DNA from: Paludibacteraceae bacterium
GTDB lineage: Bacteria; Bacteroidota; Bacteroidia; Bacteroidales; Paludibacteraceae
Direction of reading: 5' to 3'
Assembly: GCA_024693065.1 (NCBI GenBank)
Contig: JAILLP010000024.1
Coordinates: forward strand, 62,001-126,000
DNA: 64,000 nt
The position numbers and the translations under genes are program-made. The notes under the pieces were generated by a model that was not told the origin of the DNA, searched no databases, and was given only the letters and a program-made list of their open reading frames with translations. The first letter of the stretch is position 1. Each line of letters begins with the position of its first letter. Shown here piece by piece: positions 1-7,594 of this stretch.

Positions 1-2
1 AC

Positions 3-497
3 GACCCGGGCAGAGTCCGCAACGAGGAACTGATGAAGTATATGTATGGCAAAAACGAGGCGGAGGCAAGGAAACGCTTGGTCCGTGTCAAATGGTTCAA
101 GCAACAACTGCTGTTCAGTAGCGTGAACGGCGCGGCCGATAGTCTGAAAGCGGTGGCCAAGGAACTGGCACAACTCCCCGCCTCCTACCAGAAGTACTTC
201 GACAACTCCTCCACTTTCTATTGGCGCACCGTCCGGGGAAGCAACCGTTTGAGCGCACATAGCTTCGGCATCGCCATCGATATCTGCACGAAATTCTCCG
301 ACTACTGGCGATGGAAGAACCCCGGCAAAGGGGAGGAAGATAGTCTGAAATATACGAACCGTATCCCGAAAGAGATCATCCAGATATTCGAGAAGCACGG
401 ATTCATCTCAGGTGCGAGGTGGTACCACTTCGACACGATGCACTTCGAATTCAGGCCTGACCTGCTACAGGCAAGCCGTCAACAAACAAACAACTAA
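3..497 (+). CDS. M15-family D-Ala-D-Ala carboxypeptidase-like peptidase (5' end missing)
   Basis: This is probably a zinc peptidase that trims peptidoglycan stem peptides in the periplasm. Two M15 signatures are present: SAHSFGIAIDI (the SxHxxGxAxD zinc-binding block) and WYHFDTMHFEFRP (tryptophan, aspartate and the final zinc histidine). The reading frame is open through the ATG at 33 to the first bases of the window and reads D-P-G-R-V-R-N-E-E-L upstream of it, so position 33 is an internal methionine and the signal peptide lies outside the window. The visible part is 165 residues, essentially the whole catalytic domain. It is 12 bp upstream of the DUF4846 lipoprotein on the same strand, so the two are probably cotranscribed. 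The family is clear; the exact substrate is not. Confidence 0.85.
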   Translation, partial: DPGRVRNEELMKYMYGKNEAEARKRLVRVKWFKQQLLFSSVNGAADSLKAVAKELAQLPASYQKYFDNSSTFYWRTVRGSNRLSAHSFGIAIDICTKFSDYWRWKNPGKGEEDSLKYTNRIPKEIIQIFEKHGFISGARWYHFDTMHFEFRPDLLQASRQQTNN

Positions 498-509
498 ACT
501 TCAAGCCTC

Positions 510-1511
510 ATGGGAACACAAAAGAAAATCAACACACTACTAAGTTCAGGAATGATGCTACTCCTCGCGGGGATACCCCTCATCTCCTGCGCAGGAACGC
601 CCGCCGAGACGAGCAAAGGGGGAGAAGTGTCCATTCAGACCGTTAATCCAAGCGACAGCTCTATCGTCACAGAGAAAAAGAACGATTATACAAGCAGCAA
701 ATACTACCGCATAGACCCGCAAGGGAACACGCTCAAGAGCCGTTACGTATGCCTCGACAACGATTGGGAGCGCCCGTATACCGACGGATACGCAGAGTGG
801 TTGCTCAGTATGGAGCTACATCCGCAAGGACACGAGACTCGCTACTACAACGGTGACGTCAAGTACAATTCCAGCAGAATCTGTGTGGGTGTCCTGAAGA
901 CGGACTTGGTGGGCACCTTCAACGGCAAAGGAAAGGAAGTGCCGGCTGACCTGCAACAATGCGCCGACGCCTGCATGCGTCTGTGGGCGGAGTATCTTTG
1001 GAAGAACAAACAATACGAAAAGATCCACTTCAAAGGAGGCAACGGATTCGTCTACGAATACACTAAATGGGCGGCTGGCTACCGTGTCCACTTCGACAGA
1101 AACTGGAAAGCCTCATGGAGCAAAGATGCCCAGCCCGACTACAGTTACACCACTTTCCGCAAGTACCTCTCCCTGGTATTCACCTACTGCGGCACAGCCT
1201 CCCTGGCGGCAGAGTTGAAGAAAGTGACGCCGACCGACATCCGTCCGGGAGACCTACTCATCTACGGAGGCAGTCCTGGCCACGCATTGACCGTCATGGA
1301 CGTGCTACGCAACAAGAAGACGGGGCAACTAAGGGTTATGTTCAGCCAAAGCTACATGCCAGCGCAGGAGATAGAAATACTCGCCAGCCCGGACAACAGC
1401 AACGCCCCATGGTTCGACATAGACATTGAGAAACGCCCTTGGGTCAATACACCAGAGTGGTATTTCGACTTCAATAAAAAAAGTGCGTTCCGAAGATGGA
1501 GCAACAGATAA
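510..1511 (+). CDS. DUF4846 family lipoprotein
   Basis: This is a predicted lipoprotein of unknown function. The N-terminus is hydrophobic (GMMLLLAGIPLISC) and ends in a lipobox with Cys27, so the mature protein would be lipid-anchored. The remaining 300 residues look like the Bacteroidota family DUF4846: a central stretch with LWAEYLW and IHFKGGNGF, then WAAGYRVHF, and a C-terminal block RPGDLLIYGGSPGHALTVMD. That last block resembles the Gly-Asp...Gly-His segments of NlpC/P60- and CHAP-like cell-wall enzymes, but I see no convincing partner cysteine, so I do not assign an activity. The gene follows the M15 peptidase by 12 bp, which fits a cell-wall role by association only. It ends just before a hairpin shared with the convergent fabD transcript. 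Confidence 0.8.
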   Translation: MGTQKKINTLLSSGMMLLLAGIPLISCAGTPAETSKGGEVSIQTVNPSDSSIVTEKKNDYTSSKYYRIDPQGNTLKSRYVCLDNDWERPYTDGYAEWLLSMELHPQGHETRYYNGDVKYNSSRICVGVLKTDLVGTFNGKGKEVPADLQQCADACMRLWAEYLWKNKQYEKIHFKGGNGFVYEYTKWAAGYRVHFDRNWKASWSKDAQPDYSYTTFRKYLSLVFTYCGTASLAAELKKVTPTDIRPGDLLIYGGSPGHALTVMDVLRNKKTGQLRVMFSQSYMPAQEIEILASPDNSNAPWFDIDIEKRPWVNTPEWYFDFNKKSAFRRWSNR

Positions 1512-1527
1512 AAACAGACAAAAAGCA

Positions 1528-1556
1528 GGCGTGCCATACATAAGCTATGGCACGCC
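1528..1556 (-). terminator. Intrinsic terminator of the fabD operon
   Basis: There is a perfect 11-bp inverted repeat, GGCGTGCCATA / TATGGCACGCC, with a 7-base loop. On the minus strand it is followed by a T-rich run (CTTTTTGTCTGTTTT), so it should end the fabD transcript. The plus side lacks a good T tract, but the same hairpin may help end the DUF4846 transcript. Confidence 0.85.
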
Positions 1557-1612
1557 CGTTATCTATAATATCCGCAAGGGATTATTCCCCTAACGTTTCT
1601 ATCCTACCACGA

Positions 1613-2497
1613 TTACAGAGCAGCGGAGATCGTCTCCACGCCCTTGTCGATCTTACGAACCAAGCCCACCAAAACGGAGCCCGGACCGACCTCCGTGAAG
1701 CTATCGGCGCCAGCGGCAATCATGTTCTGCACGGACTGGGTCCACTTCACTGGAGAAGTAAGTTGTTTCACCAAATTAGCCTTGATTGTCTCAGGGTCAG
1801 TCTCCGCTTTCGTGGTGACGTTCTGATAAACAGGGCAGATAGGCGCACGGAAGCTTGTAGCCTCGATAGCCGCAGCCAACTCCACCTTCGCAGGTTCCAT
1901 CAATGGAGAGTGGAACGCACCGCTCACGGAGAGCTTCAACGCACGACGCGCGCCTGCAGCCGTAGCCAATTCACAAGCCTTGTCGATGCCCGCCATCGTG
2001 CCGGAGATTACCAATTGGCCAGGACAGTTATAGTTGGCAGGGACAACCACCTCGCCTTGCACAGAGGCGCAGATCTCCTCCACCTTCTCGTCAGTCAAAC
2101 CAATGATGGCGGCCATGGTGGAAGGATTCATCTCGCAAGCCTTCTGCATCGCCAAGGCACGCTTGGAAACGAGGCTCACACCGTCCGCGAAGTCAATCGC
2201 GCCAGCGGCCACCAATGCGGAGAACTCACCCAAGGAGTGACCCGCGACCATATCAGGAGCGAACTTCTCGCCCAGCGACTTCGCCAAGATGACAGAGTGG
2301 AGGAACACAGCAGGTTGGGTCACCTTCGTCTGCTTCAACTCAGACTCGTCGCCAGCGAACATGACATCCGTGATACGGAAGCCAAGTATATCATTAGCCT
2401 TTTCAAACAGATCCTTCGCCAAAGGGATGTTTTCATACAAATCCTTGCCCATTCCGATGAATTGGGCGCCTTGTCCAGGAAATACAAATGCTTTCAT
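1613..2497 (-). CDS. fabD: Malonyl-CoA:ACP transacylase
   Basis: FabD moves malonyl groups from CoA to acyl carrier protein and so supplies the elongating unit for cytoplasmic type II fatty acid synthesis. The protein has 294 residues, close to the usual ~310. The N-terminal FPGQGAQ block, the nucleophile elbow GHSLG (Ser88), the carboxylate-binding Arg in SKRALAMQ (about 113) and the catalytic His in GAFHSPLM (His196) are all present. It is the last gene of a minus-strand group (DUF4783, nadC, endonuclease lipoprotein, fabD), starting 13 bp after the endonuclease stop and ending before a strong terminator. It lies about 4 kb from the fabH-fabK-fabF operon but in a separate transcript, so acyl-chain initiation and malonyl loading are not directly co-regulated here. 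Confidence 0.95.
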   Translation of the reverse strand: MKAFVFPGQGAQFIGMGKDLYENIPLAKDLFEKANDILGFRITDVMFAGDESELKQTKVTQPAVFLHSVILAKSLGEKFAPDMVAGHSLGEFSALVAAGAIDFADGVSLVSKRALAMQKACEMNPSTMAAIIGLTDEKVEEICASVQGEVVVPANYNCPGQLVISGTMAGIDKACELATAAGARRALKLSVSGAFHSPLMEPAKVELAAAIEATSFRAPICPVYQNVTTKAETDPETIKANLVKQLTSPVKWTQSVQNMIAAGADSFTEVGPGSVLVGLVRKIDKGVETISAAL

Positions 2498-2510
2498 AAA
2501 AAAGTTATGA

Positions 2511-3434
2511 TTAATGGTTAAATGAATGCGTGTTTGAATAATTCACAAAAGTAGCCTCTGGCCATTTGGAGAGGTCAGAACGGCTCTCACACCTTGCTTG
2601 GAAGTCCTTATCCATATTAGAGAAGAAATCTATACCCGTCATTCTTTCCACCTCATCCACCGTAGTGACATAATCGGTGAAAGGCTTATCGAGCGCCTGA
2701 TTCGGGATGACGAAGGCGATCATCTTCTCCTTGCCCCGTTTCGAGAAGTCGAAAAGGATTTTGTAGAATTTATCAGGGATAGTCACATTGGTCCGCACAT
2801 CCTTGCCACGACTTGTGGCGTACATCTTCCGAGCTTCCTGCCCTGGTTTCGGGAGCACAGGACCTGTCACCACATAAAGGCGTTCATACTTCCGCACCCA
2901 CGAGCGAGTCTGCATCTCTAGATCGTTCCAAATGCCATTGTTAAAGCCCTTCACCTGCGGGGAAATATTGCTGGTCAAGAAACACTCCTCCATAGCGGTG
3001 GCATCGAAGCGCATGTCAGCGGAAGGTGCCAAATGCCCCCTGTCGTAGCCACTGTTCTGGTAATCCTGAGGATTAGCGGAGCCCGTCTCCACCATAGGGT
3101 CGGAGGAGAAATCCTCCTTACGGGCCAGATTGCCCTCCACCTCGCCTCTCGTAAGCTCGTAAGCCACCCACTCAGACTGCTCGTCCGACTCCGAATAAGA
3201 GAAAGAGTAGTTCGCATGGCGATAGGTTTTTCCCTTGCAATTGGTATGCGTGAAGACAGCGTCACCCGACGGATTATCATCCAATGAAGCCGCAGTCCCC
3301 GAGGTAGGGAAAACCTTGGTTAGGTCCTGAGATTCCGTCTCGGACGAAGAAGTAGCAGGCACATCCGCAGGAAGAGCCACACAAGCCCCCAAGAGCAGGG
3401 GGAAGAGATATGCTATAGAGTAAAAAAGCCTCAT
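2511..3434 (-). CDS. DNA/RNA non-specific endonuclease lipoprotein (NUC1 family)
   Basis: This is a secreted, lipid-anchored nuclease of the beta-beta-alpha metal family that includes Serratia nuclease and EndoG. The catalytic motif DRGHLAPSADM is intact, and the downstream N-I-S-P-Q ... F-N-x-G-x-W-x-x-L-E block that carries the metal-binding Asn is also present. I shorten the 333-codon ORF to the ATG at 3434: that start gives a proper signal peptide and lipobox (LFPLLLGAC) and overlaps the nadC stop as ATGA, indicating translational coupling. The protein is then 307 residues. It probably degrades extracellular nucleic acids for nutrition or defence of the envelope. Its coupling to nadC makes a nucleotide-salvage link possible, but that is inference. 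Confidence 0.9.
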   Translation of the reverse strand: MRLFYSIAYLFPLLLGACVALPADVPATSSSETESQDLTKVFPTSGTAASLDDNPSGDAVFTHTNCKGKTYRHANYSFSYSESDEQSEWVAYELTRGEVEGNLARKEDFSSDPMVETGSANPQDYQNSGYDRGHLAPSADMRFDATAMEECFLTSNISPQVKGFNNGIWNDLEMQTRSWVRKYERLYVVTGPVLPKPGQEARKMYATSRGKDVRTNVTIPDKFYKILFDFSKRGKEKMIAFVIPNQALDKPFTDYVTTVDEVERMTGIDFFSNMDKDFQARCESRSDLSKWPEATFVNYSNTHSFNH

Positions 3435-4282
3435 TTCACAGCTTTTAAGCTCATGTCCAGACCTTTCACGGAATGGGTAAGCGCACCGACAGAGATGAAG
3501 TCCACGCCACACTCAGCATACGAGCGCAACGTCTTGAAGGTGATGCCGCCGGAAGACTCCGTCTCGCACCTGCCGTTGATGATCTTCACAGCCTTGCGGG
3601 TTGTCTCCGTGTCGAAGTTGTCGAGCATGATTCTATCCACGCCACCGATCTTCAACACCTGATCCAGCTCATCCAGGTTACGCACCTCCACCTCTATCTT
3701 CAGGTTCTTGCCCTTCTCCTTCAGGTAACGTTTCGCGTTAGTGACCGCATTCTCGATACCGCCAGCGAAATCAATGTGATTATCTTTCAATAGGATCATA
3801 TCAAAAAGGCCGATACGATGGTTGCCACCGCCACCGATCTTAACGGCCATCTTTTCCAAAATACGAAGACCTGGTGTCGTCTTACGGGTATCGATCACCT
3901 TCGTATGCAGGTCAGCGATCTCCTTGGCGTACTTATTCGTCTGCGTGGCGATACCGCTCATGCGCTGCATGATATTCAGTACGATGCGCTCCGTCTGAAG
4001 CAGAGAACGCTCCTTGCCCGAAACGTAGAAAGCGATGTCTCCCGGTTTCACGTGTGCGCCATCCTCGATCAGCACCTCCACTTGAAGTTCAGGATCAAAC
4101 TTGGCGAAGACGCGCTTAGCGATCTCCACGCCAGCGAGCACGCCCTCCTCCTTGATGAGCAGTTGCGCCTTCCCCTTCTGTGATTCAGGGATACAACAAA
4201 GCGTGGTATGGTCTCCGTCACCGATATCCTCCGCGAAAGCGAGGTCCAGCAAATCTTCAATTAATTCATTTTCACTTTTCAT
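3431..4282 (-). CDS. nadC: Nicotinate-nucleotide pyrophosphorylase (quinolinate phosphoribosyltransferase)
   Basis: NadC converts quinolinate and PRPP to nicotinate mononucleotide, CO2 and pyrophosphate, a step of de novo NAD synthesis in the cytoplasm. At 283 residues it has normal family length. Recognisable blocks are MSGIAT, DTRKTTPGLR (substrate-binding Arg and Lys), GGGGNHR, LLKDNHI, EVEVRNLDEL, IMLDNF and ESSGGI. It lies 71 bp after the DUF4783 gene, a neighbour pairing common in Bacteroidota, and overlaps the following endonuclease gene by 4 bp. nadA and nadB are not in the window. Confidence 0.96.
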   Translation of the reverse strand: MKSENELIEDLLDLAFAEDIGDGDHTTLCCIPESQKGKAQLLIKEEGVLAGVEIAKRVFAKFDPELQVEVLIEDGAHVKPGDIAFYVSGKERSLLQTERIVLNIMQRMSGIATQTNKYAKEIADLHTKVIDTRKTTPGLRILEKMAVKIGGGGNHRIGLFDMILLKDNHIDFAGGIENAVTNAKRYLKEKGKNLKIEVEVRNLDELDQVLKIGGVDRIMLDNFDTETTRKAVKIINGRCETESSGGITFKTLRSYAECGVDFISVGALTHSVKGLDMSLKAVK

Positions 4283-4302
4283 TCTTCAAACAAAGATTAT
4301 AG

Positions 4303-4315
4303 GGGGGAATCCCCC
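4303..4315 (-). other. Short G/C palindrome between DUF4783 and nadC
   Basis: GGGGG-AAT-CCCCC forms a 5-bp all-GC stem with a 3-base loop in the 71-bp spacer. On the minus strand it is followed by TATAATC, not a T run, so it is a weak terminator candidate. It could be an RNA-processing or attenuating hairpin between the two genes. Confidence 0.4.
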
Positions 4316-4353
4316 TTCGTTAATATGCAAAAACAGAGGTAGCGTTCGCTGCC

Positions 4354-4740
4354 TCAATTAGCGGACTGTTCAATCTTCAATTGGCAGATCGACTCCCTCG
4401 AACCGCTCTTTGTAGTGAGAATCAGGACCTGGAAGGTGCCTGAATCCGTATAGAGTTTACCCATCAACAAACCGGTCTTCTCCTTTTCCGTCTTGTGGGT
4501 CACGGAAAAATTGGAAGGACGATGCTTCCTAAAGAACGAAGAGATGGCATCCTGAGCCTGCATTTTGCTCTTGGAACTGCCAGCGCGTTCAATGGTCAAG
4601 TCAACACTCGAATCCAAAAACGAATTAATTCGTTGCACATCCCCCACTGAGAAAGCCCTCACAATGTCCGGATTCGCATGAGCGGAAGCCATCACGGCTC
4701 CAAACAGCAGAATCAAGACGATTCTTTTTCTTATTTTCAT
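4354..4740 (-). CDS. DUF4783 domain-containing periplasmic protein
   Basis: This is a small exported protein of unknown function. Residues 1-22 form a signal peptide (VLILLFGAVMASAHA). The mature ~105 residues have the pattern of DUF4783, an NTF2/SnoaL-like fold family of Bacteroidota: FSVGDVQRINSFLDSSVDL, then DAISSFFRKHRPSNFSVTH, then GKLYTDSGTFQVLI. It is first in the minus-strand group leading to nadC and diverges from rlmH across a ~100-bp spacer. DUF4783 next to nadC and rlmH is a recurring arrangement in the phylum, which supports the call but does not reveal the function. Confidence 0.85.
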   Translation of the reverse strand: MKIRKRIVLILLFGAVMASAHANPDIVRAFSVGDVQRINSFLDSSVDLTIERAGSSKSKMQAQDAISSFFRKHRPSNFSVTHKTEKEKTGLLMGKLYTDSGTFQVLILTTKSGSRESICQLKIEQSAN

Positions 4741-4813
4741 AATTCCTTAAATATTATCTCGGCATGTTTTCATTTAATACTACAAAAACGATGTCTAAAA
4801 AACTCTTTTTTAA

Positions 4814-4821
4814 TATTTTTG
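4814..4821 (+). promoter_or_regulatory. Probable -7 element of the rlmH promoter
   Basis: TATTTTTG followed by CGAC matches the Bacteroidota TAnnTTTG element, 19 bases before the chosen rlmH start. No clear TTTG -33 element is visible upstream. Confidence 0.5.
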
Positions 4822-4840
4822 CGACATAAAAAATGTGAAT

Positions 4841-5314
4841 ATGAGAATCACACTTCTTACAGTCGGCAAAACTAATGATTTATCCTTTAAAAATGCAATT
4901 TCCGAGTACCAAAAGCGACTAAAATTCTACATTTCTTTTGATATCGAGGAAATACCTTCGCTAAAAAACACGAAAAACTTGACAGAGGACAATCAAAAGC
5001 AGAAAGAGGGGGAACTCATCCTGAAATACTTGCAACCGGAGGACGAGGTGGTTCTTTTGGACGACAAGGGGTCGGAATACACCTCCAAACAGTTCGCTTC
5101 ATACATCGAGAAGAAGAGCGCTTCGGGTCTCAAACGCCTCGTTTTCGTCGTCGGAGGTCCCTACGGATTCTCCCAGGAGGTCTACCAACGGGCGAACGAC
5201 AAAGTCTCCCTCTCCCGCATGACGTTCTCCCACCAGATGGTGCGTCTCGTCTTCACGGAACAACTCTACCGTGCCATGACCATCATGCGGGGGGAACCGT
5301 ACCATCACGAATAA
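4841..5314 (+). CDS. rlmH: 23S rRNA (pseudouridine-1915 N3) methyltransferase
   Basis: RlmH is a SPOUT-class methyltransferase that methylates pseudouridine 1915 in helix 69 of 23S rRNA. At 157 residues it has the family length. The C-terminal SAM-binding knot is clear: VFVVGGPYGF, then LSRMTFSHQMVRLVFTEQLYRA, ending in GEPYHH. The ORF track starts at a GTG (4835), but the ATG at 4841 gives the canonical start M-R-I-T-L-L-T-V-G-K, so I prefer it. It is transcribed divergently from DUF4783 and convergently with the LytTR gene. Confidence 0.95.
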   Translation: MRITLLTVGKTNDLSFKNAISEYQKRLKFYISFDIEEIPSLKNTKNLTEDNQKQKEGELILKYLQPEDEVVLLDDKGSEYTSKQFASYIEKKSASGLKRLVFVVGGPYGFSQEVYQRANDKVSLSRMTFSHQMVRLVFTEQLYRAMTIMRGEPYHHE

Positions 5315-5341
5315 AAATTAAGAATTAAGAGTTAAGAATTA
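5314..5341 (+). repeat. Intergenic 7-bp tandem repeat (4 units)
   Basis: There are four successive heptamers (AAAATTA, AGAATTA, AGAGTTA, AGAATTA) immediately after the rlmH stop. The same TTAAGAA-type heptamer recurs at six other intergenic sites in this window. Confidence 0.85.
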
Positions 5342-5349
5342 CGTGTAAA

Positions 5350-5460
5350 CCCCTGTACAAAAGGGGCGTCAAATCACAGACAGGGGTGCCCCGTTCCGAA
5401 GGAGCGACATTATAGACCTTAAACATTTGTGTTGGTTGTCCTCTAAGCCCCGAAGGGGCA
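5350..5460. repeat. REP-like hairpin repeat region
   Basis: This stretch between the convergent rlmH and LytTR genes holds short GC hairpins: CCCCT-GTACAAA-AGGGG (5350-5366) and GCCCC-GAA-GGGGC (5447-5459), and between them CAGGGGTGCCCCG and CCGAAGGAGCGACAT. Read on the other strand, the pieces match the repeat units at 42284-42335 and 56678-56953. The hairpins may also end transcripts from both sides; I see no other terminator here. Confidence 0.7.
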
Positions 5461-5497
5461 TCATTATTGACCTTAGGCTCAAAAGGTGTTCTCAAAC

Positions 5498-6334
5498 CTA
5501 ATTCGAGAAAAGCTCAGCCACCATAGTAGCATACGTCTTCGAGACAGGAATGACCTCACAAGAATTGCCCGAATCGAGCTCCAGCAACAACCCCTCCGCC
5601 GACTTGCGAAGGACACGCACCTTCCTGAAATTCACCACGTAGAAACGATGGCAACGACGGATGTTGTAGGAGGAGAAAGACTCCTCGATGCTCTTCAATG
5701 AGTTGCGGAGCATGAACCGCATCTTTTCCCCCCGATTGTTCAGGTAGAATATGTAAATATAATTATCCGCCGACTGGGCATACAAGAAATCATCTATGCG
5801 GATGGAAATGCGAAAAACGCCCTTTTCATCGTAGAAATTCAACACCTCATGGTCCTTATCCACCAACTTGATTTGGGAAGAAATCTCACTGATCACCTGT
5901 TTTTTCTCCTGCAACGCAAAATAGAGCCACGAGATCGTATAGGGCAACGCCAAAATGGTGACGACCGAGACGGACGTATGCAACATGATCGGCAAGAAAG
6001 GACGATGGGCGGCATCCACCGACCATCCCACGAGGGATAATCCTAACGATATGAAAATCAACTCTAAGACAATCCACCAACAAAACTGTTGGAAGGTGAA
6101 AGGATGCTTATGATGAATCTTATAGAAGGCGAAACGGCTGGCGGACATAATGATGTATCCTATGATAACAAGGGACAAGACGTAATAATTAGATCTACCC
6201 TCACCCTCCAGACCACGGATAAAGACATTCGGCCTATAGACAAAAGAGAAGAGCGCCGCCAGGATAAAAACCAGCGTAAGGAAGTGCAAAATGCCCCTCT
6301 TCTCCGTCATAAATATAGGTATATGTCTCTCCAT
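5498..6334 (-). CDS. Membrane-bound LytTR-family transcriptional regulator
   Basis: This is a predicted regulator that stays in the inner membrane. The N-terminal half has four hydrophobic segments (about residues 15-33, 50-68, 84-105 and 118-140). The C-terminal ~105 residues form a LytTR DNA-binding domain: ISIRIDDFLYAQSADNYIYI, then FMLRNSLKSIEESF, then IRRCHRFYVVN, then LLLELDSGNSCEVIPVSKTY. There is no receiver domain, so it is not a standard response regulator; the membrane part probably senses a signal or a partner protein. The gene is monocistronic, convergent with rlmH and divergent from fabH, with its own promoter. Its target is unknown. Confidence 0.85.
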   Translation of the reverse strand: MERHIPIFMTEKRGILHFLTLVFILAALFSFVYRPNVFIRGLEGEGRSNYYVLSLVIIGYIIMSASRFAFYKIHHKHPFTFQQFCWWIVLELIFISLGLSLVGWSVDAAHRPFLPIMLHTSVSVVTILALPYTISWLYFALQEKKQVISEISSQIKLVDKDHEVLNFYDEKGVFRISIRIDDFLYAQSADNYIYIFYLNNRGEKMRFMLRNSLKSIEESFSSYNIRRCHRFYVVNFRKVRVLRKSAEGLLLELDSGNSCEVIPVSKTYATMVAELFSN

Positions 6335-6352
6335 CTTGATTCGTTTGTTGCG

Positions 6353-6384
6353 CGAAAATAGTTAATTTATCTTCATGTTACAAT
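6353..6384 (-). promoter_or_regulatory. Promoter of the LytTR gene
   Basis: On the minus strand the sequence reads ATTG, 20 bases, TATTTTCG, then CGC. This fits the Bacteroidota -33/-7 form with the TTCG variant. It gives a leader of only about 12-15 bases before the ATG at 6334. A second TATTTTTG lies further upstream (6415-6422). Confidence 0.65.
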
Positions 6385-6518
6385 TTTTTCGCAAAGTCAA
6401 ATTCGCTCATTTCGCAAAAATAATCGAAATTTCACCCCACAATATGAAATTTCGTCCCTTTTAAAGGGTGCCGTAACCCATAATAAACCATAAAATTTCC
6501 CGATGGAATTGGATTTTT

Positions 6519-6526
6519 TAATTTTG
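6519..6526 (+). promoter_or_regulatory. -7 element of the fabH-fabK-fabF operon
   Basis: TAATTTTG followed by CATC matches TAnnTTTG. Transcription would start near 6532, leaving a leader of about 80 bases that contains two stem-loops. No good TTTG -33 is seen, which suggests a weak or regulated promoter. Confidence 0.6.
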
Positions 6527-6530
6527 CATC

Positions 6531-6594
6531 GCCGAAAATTGAGCAAAATGGCTCTAAAAGTCGGCGAGCGAACAAGCAGAGCTCCAAATCTGCT
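6531..6594 (+). other. Structured 5' leader of the fab operon
   Basis: Two potential stem-loops lie between the -7 element and fabH. The first is nested: GCCGA (6531-6535) pairs with TCGGC (6561-6565) around an inner GAGC / GCTC. The second is AGCAGA (6575-6580) with TCTGCT (6589-6594). Neither is followed by a T run, so they are not intrinsic terminators. They could be an RNA control element or an operator for a fatty-acid regulator; I recognise no known riboswitch. Confidence 0.5.
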
Positions 6595-6613
6595 ATTTAC
6601 GTAACGATTTAAG

Positions 6614-7561
6614 ATGAAAATCATAGGAACAGGAAGTGCAATTCCACGGAGAGAGGTGACCAACGACATGCTTGCGGAGTTCTTGGACACGAGCGACGAA
6701 TGGATATCCACCCGCACGGGCATTAAAAGTCGCAGAGTGTTGTCGACGGACGAGGATCTCACGCAACTGGCCATACAAGCAGCGAAGGAAGCGTTGAAAG
6801 ATGCGAAGATAGACGCGTCCGAATTGGACTACATCTTGTGCCACAACGTGAGCAACGACTTCGAGACACCGGCACTCGCCTGCGTCATCCAAGGTGCGGT
6901 CAGCGCACATTGCCCATCTCTCGACTTGAATGGCGCTTGTTCAGGCTTCATCTTCACGCTAGACTGCGCCAACGGTTTGATGAAAGCCGGAAGAGCGAAA
7001 AAAATCCTCATCGTATGCGCGGAACACATGACGAAAATGACAGACTGGACCCGCCGCGAGAGCTGCGTGCTGTTCGGAGATGGCGCGGGAGCTATCATCA
7101 TCACAGACGAGGGACCGGACTGCGAAATCAGCATATCAACCACCTATAGCGACGCACTCACCTGCAATGCGAGGGTGGTAACCACTCCGTTCAGCCAACA
7201 AGAGGAGAAGTACGCCAAACTGGTGATGAAGGGAAGGGAAGTATTCAAGTTAGCCGTACAGAGTTCGGCGCATGACATACAAGATGTGATGGACAAGGCG
7301 CACGTGACAGCGGAAGACGTGAGATTCTTCTTGCTACACCAAGCCAACCTACGCATCGTGGACGCCATAAAATCTCACCTGGACCAACCGGAAGAAAAAT
7401 TCCCTCACAACATCGAGAGGCGAGGCAACACCTCCTCCGCAAGCGTGCCGCTGCTGTTGGACGAAATCAACAAACAGGGTATGATTAAAGAGGGTGACAT
7501 ACTGGTATTCAGTGCGTTCGGCGCCGGATTCTCCTCCGGAGCGTGCCTCGTGAGATGGTAA
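6614..7561 (+). CDS. fabH: 3-oxoacyl-ACP synthase III
   Basis: FabH starts fatty acid synthesis by condensing an acyl-CoA primer with malonyl-ACP. The protein is 315 residues, typical for the family. The Cys-His-Asn triad is in place: NGACSGF (Cys109), LLHQANLRI (His242) and RRGNTSSASVP (Asn272). The N-terminal SDEWISTRTGI motif is also standard. It is first in an operon with fabK (33-bp gap) and fabF, downstream of a structured leader. It is not next to plsX-rpmF as in many bacteria, so this may be one of several FabH paralogues; primer preference (straight or branched) cannot be read from sequence by eye. Confidence 0.95.
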   Translation: MKIIGTGSAIPRREVTNDMLAEFLDTSDEWISTRTGIKSRRVLSTDEDLTQLAIQAAKEALKDAKIDASELDYILCHNVSNDFETPALACVIQGAVSAHCPSLDLNGACSGFIFTLDCANGLMKAGRAKKILIVCAEHMTKMTDWTRRESCVLFGDGAGAIIITDEGPDCEISISTTYSDALTCNARVVTTPFSQQEEKYAKLVMKGREVFKLAVQSSAHDIQDVMDKAHVTAEDVRFFLLHQANLRIVDAIKSHLDQPEEKFPHNIERRGNTSSASVPLLLDEINKQGMIKEGDILVFSAFGAGFSSGACLVRW

Positions 7562-7594
7562 TTTTATTAAGACAAAAATCTAAAGGATAAAGAT

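Noticed and set aside
1547-2521. 324-codon plus-strand ORF opposite fabD
   Set aside because: It is a shadow of fabD on the other strand: no family resemblance, unlikely composition (very rich in Arg, His and Gln).
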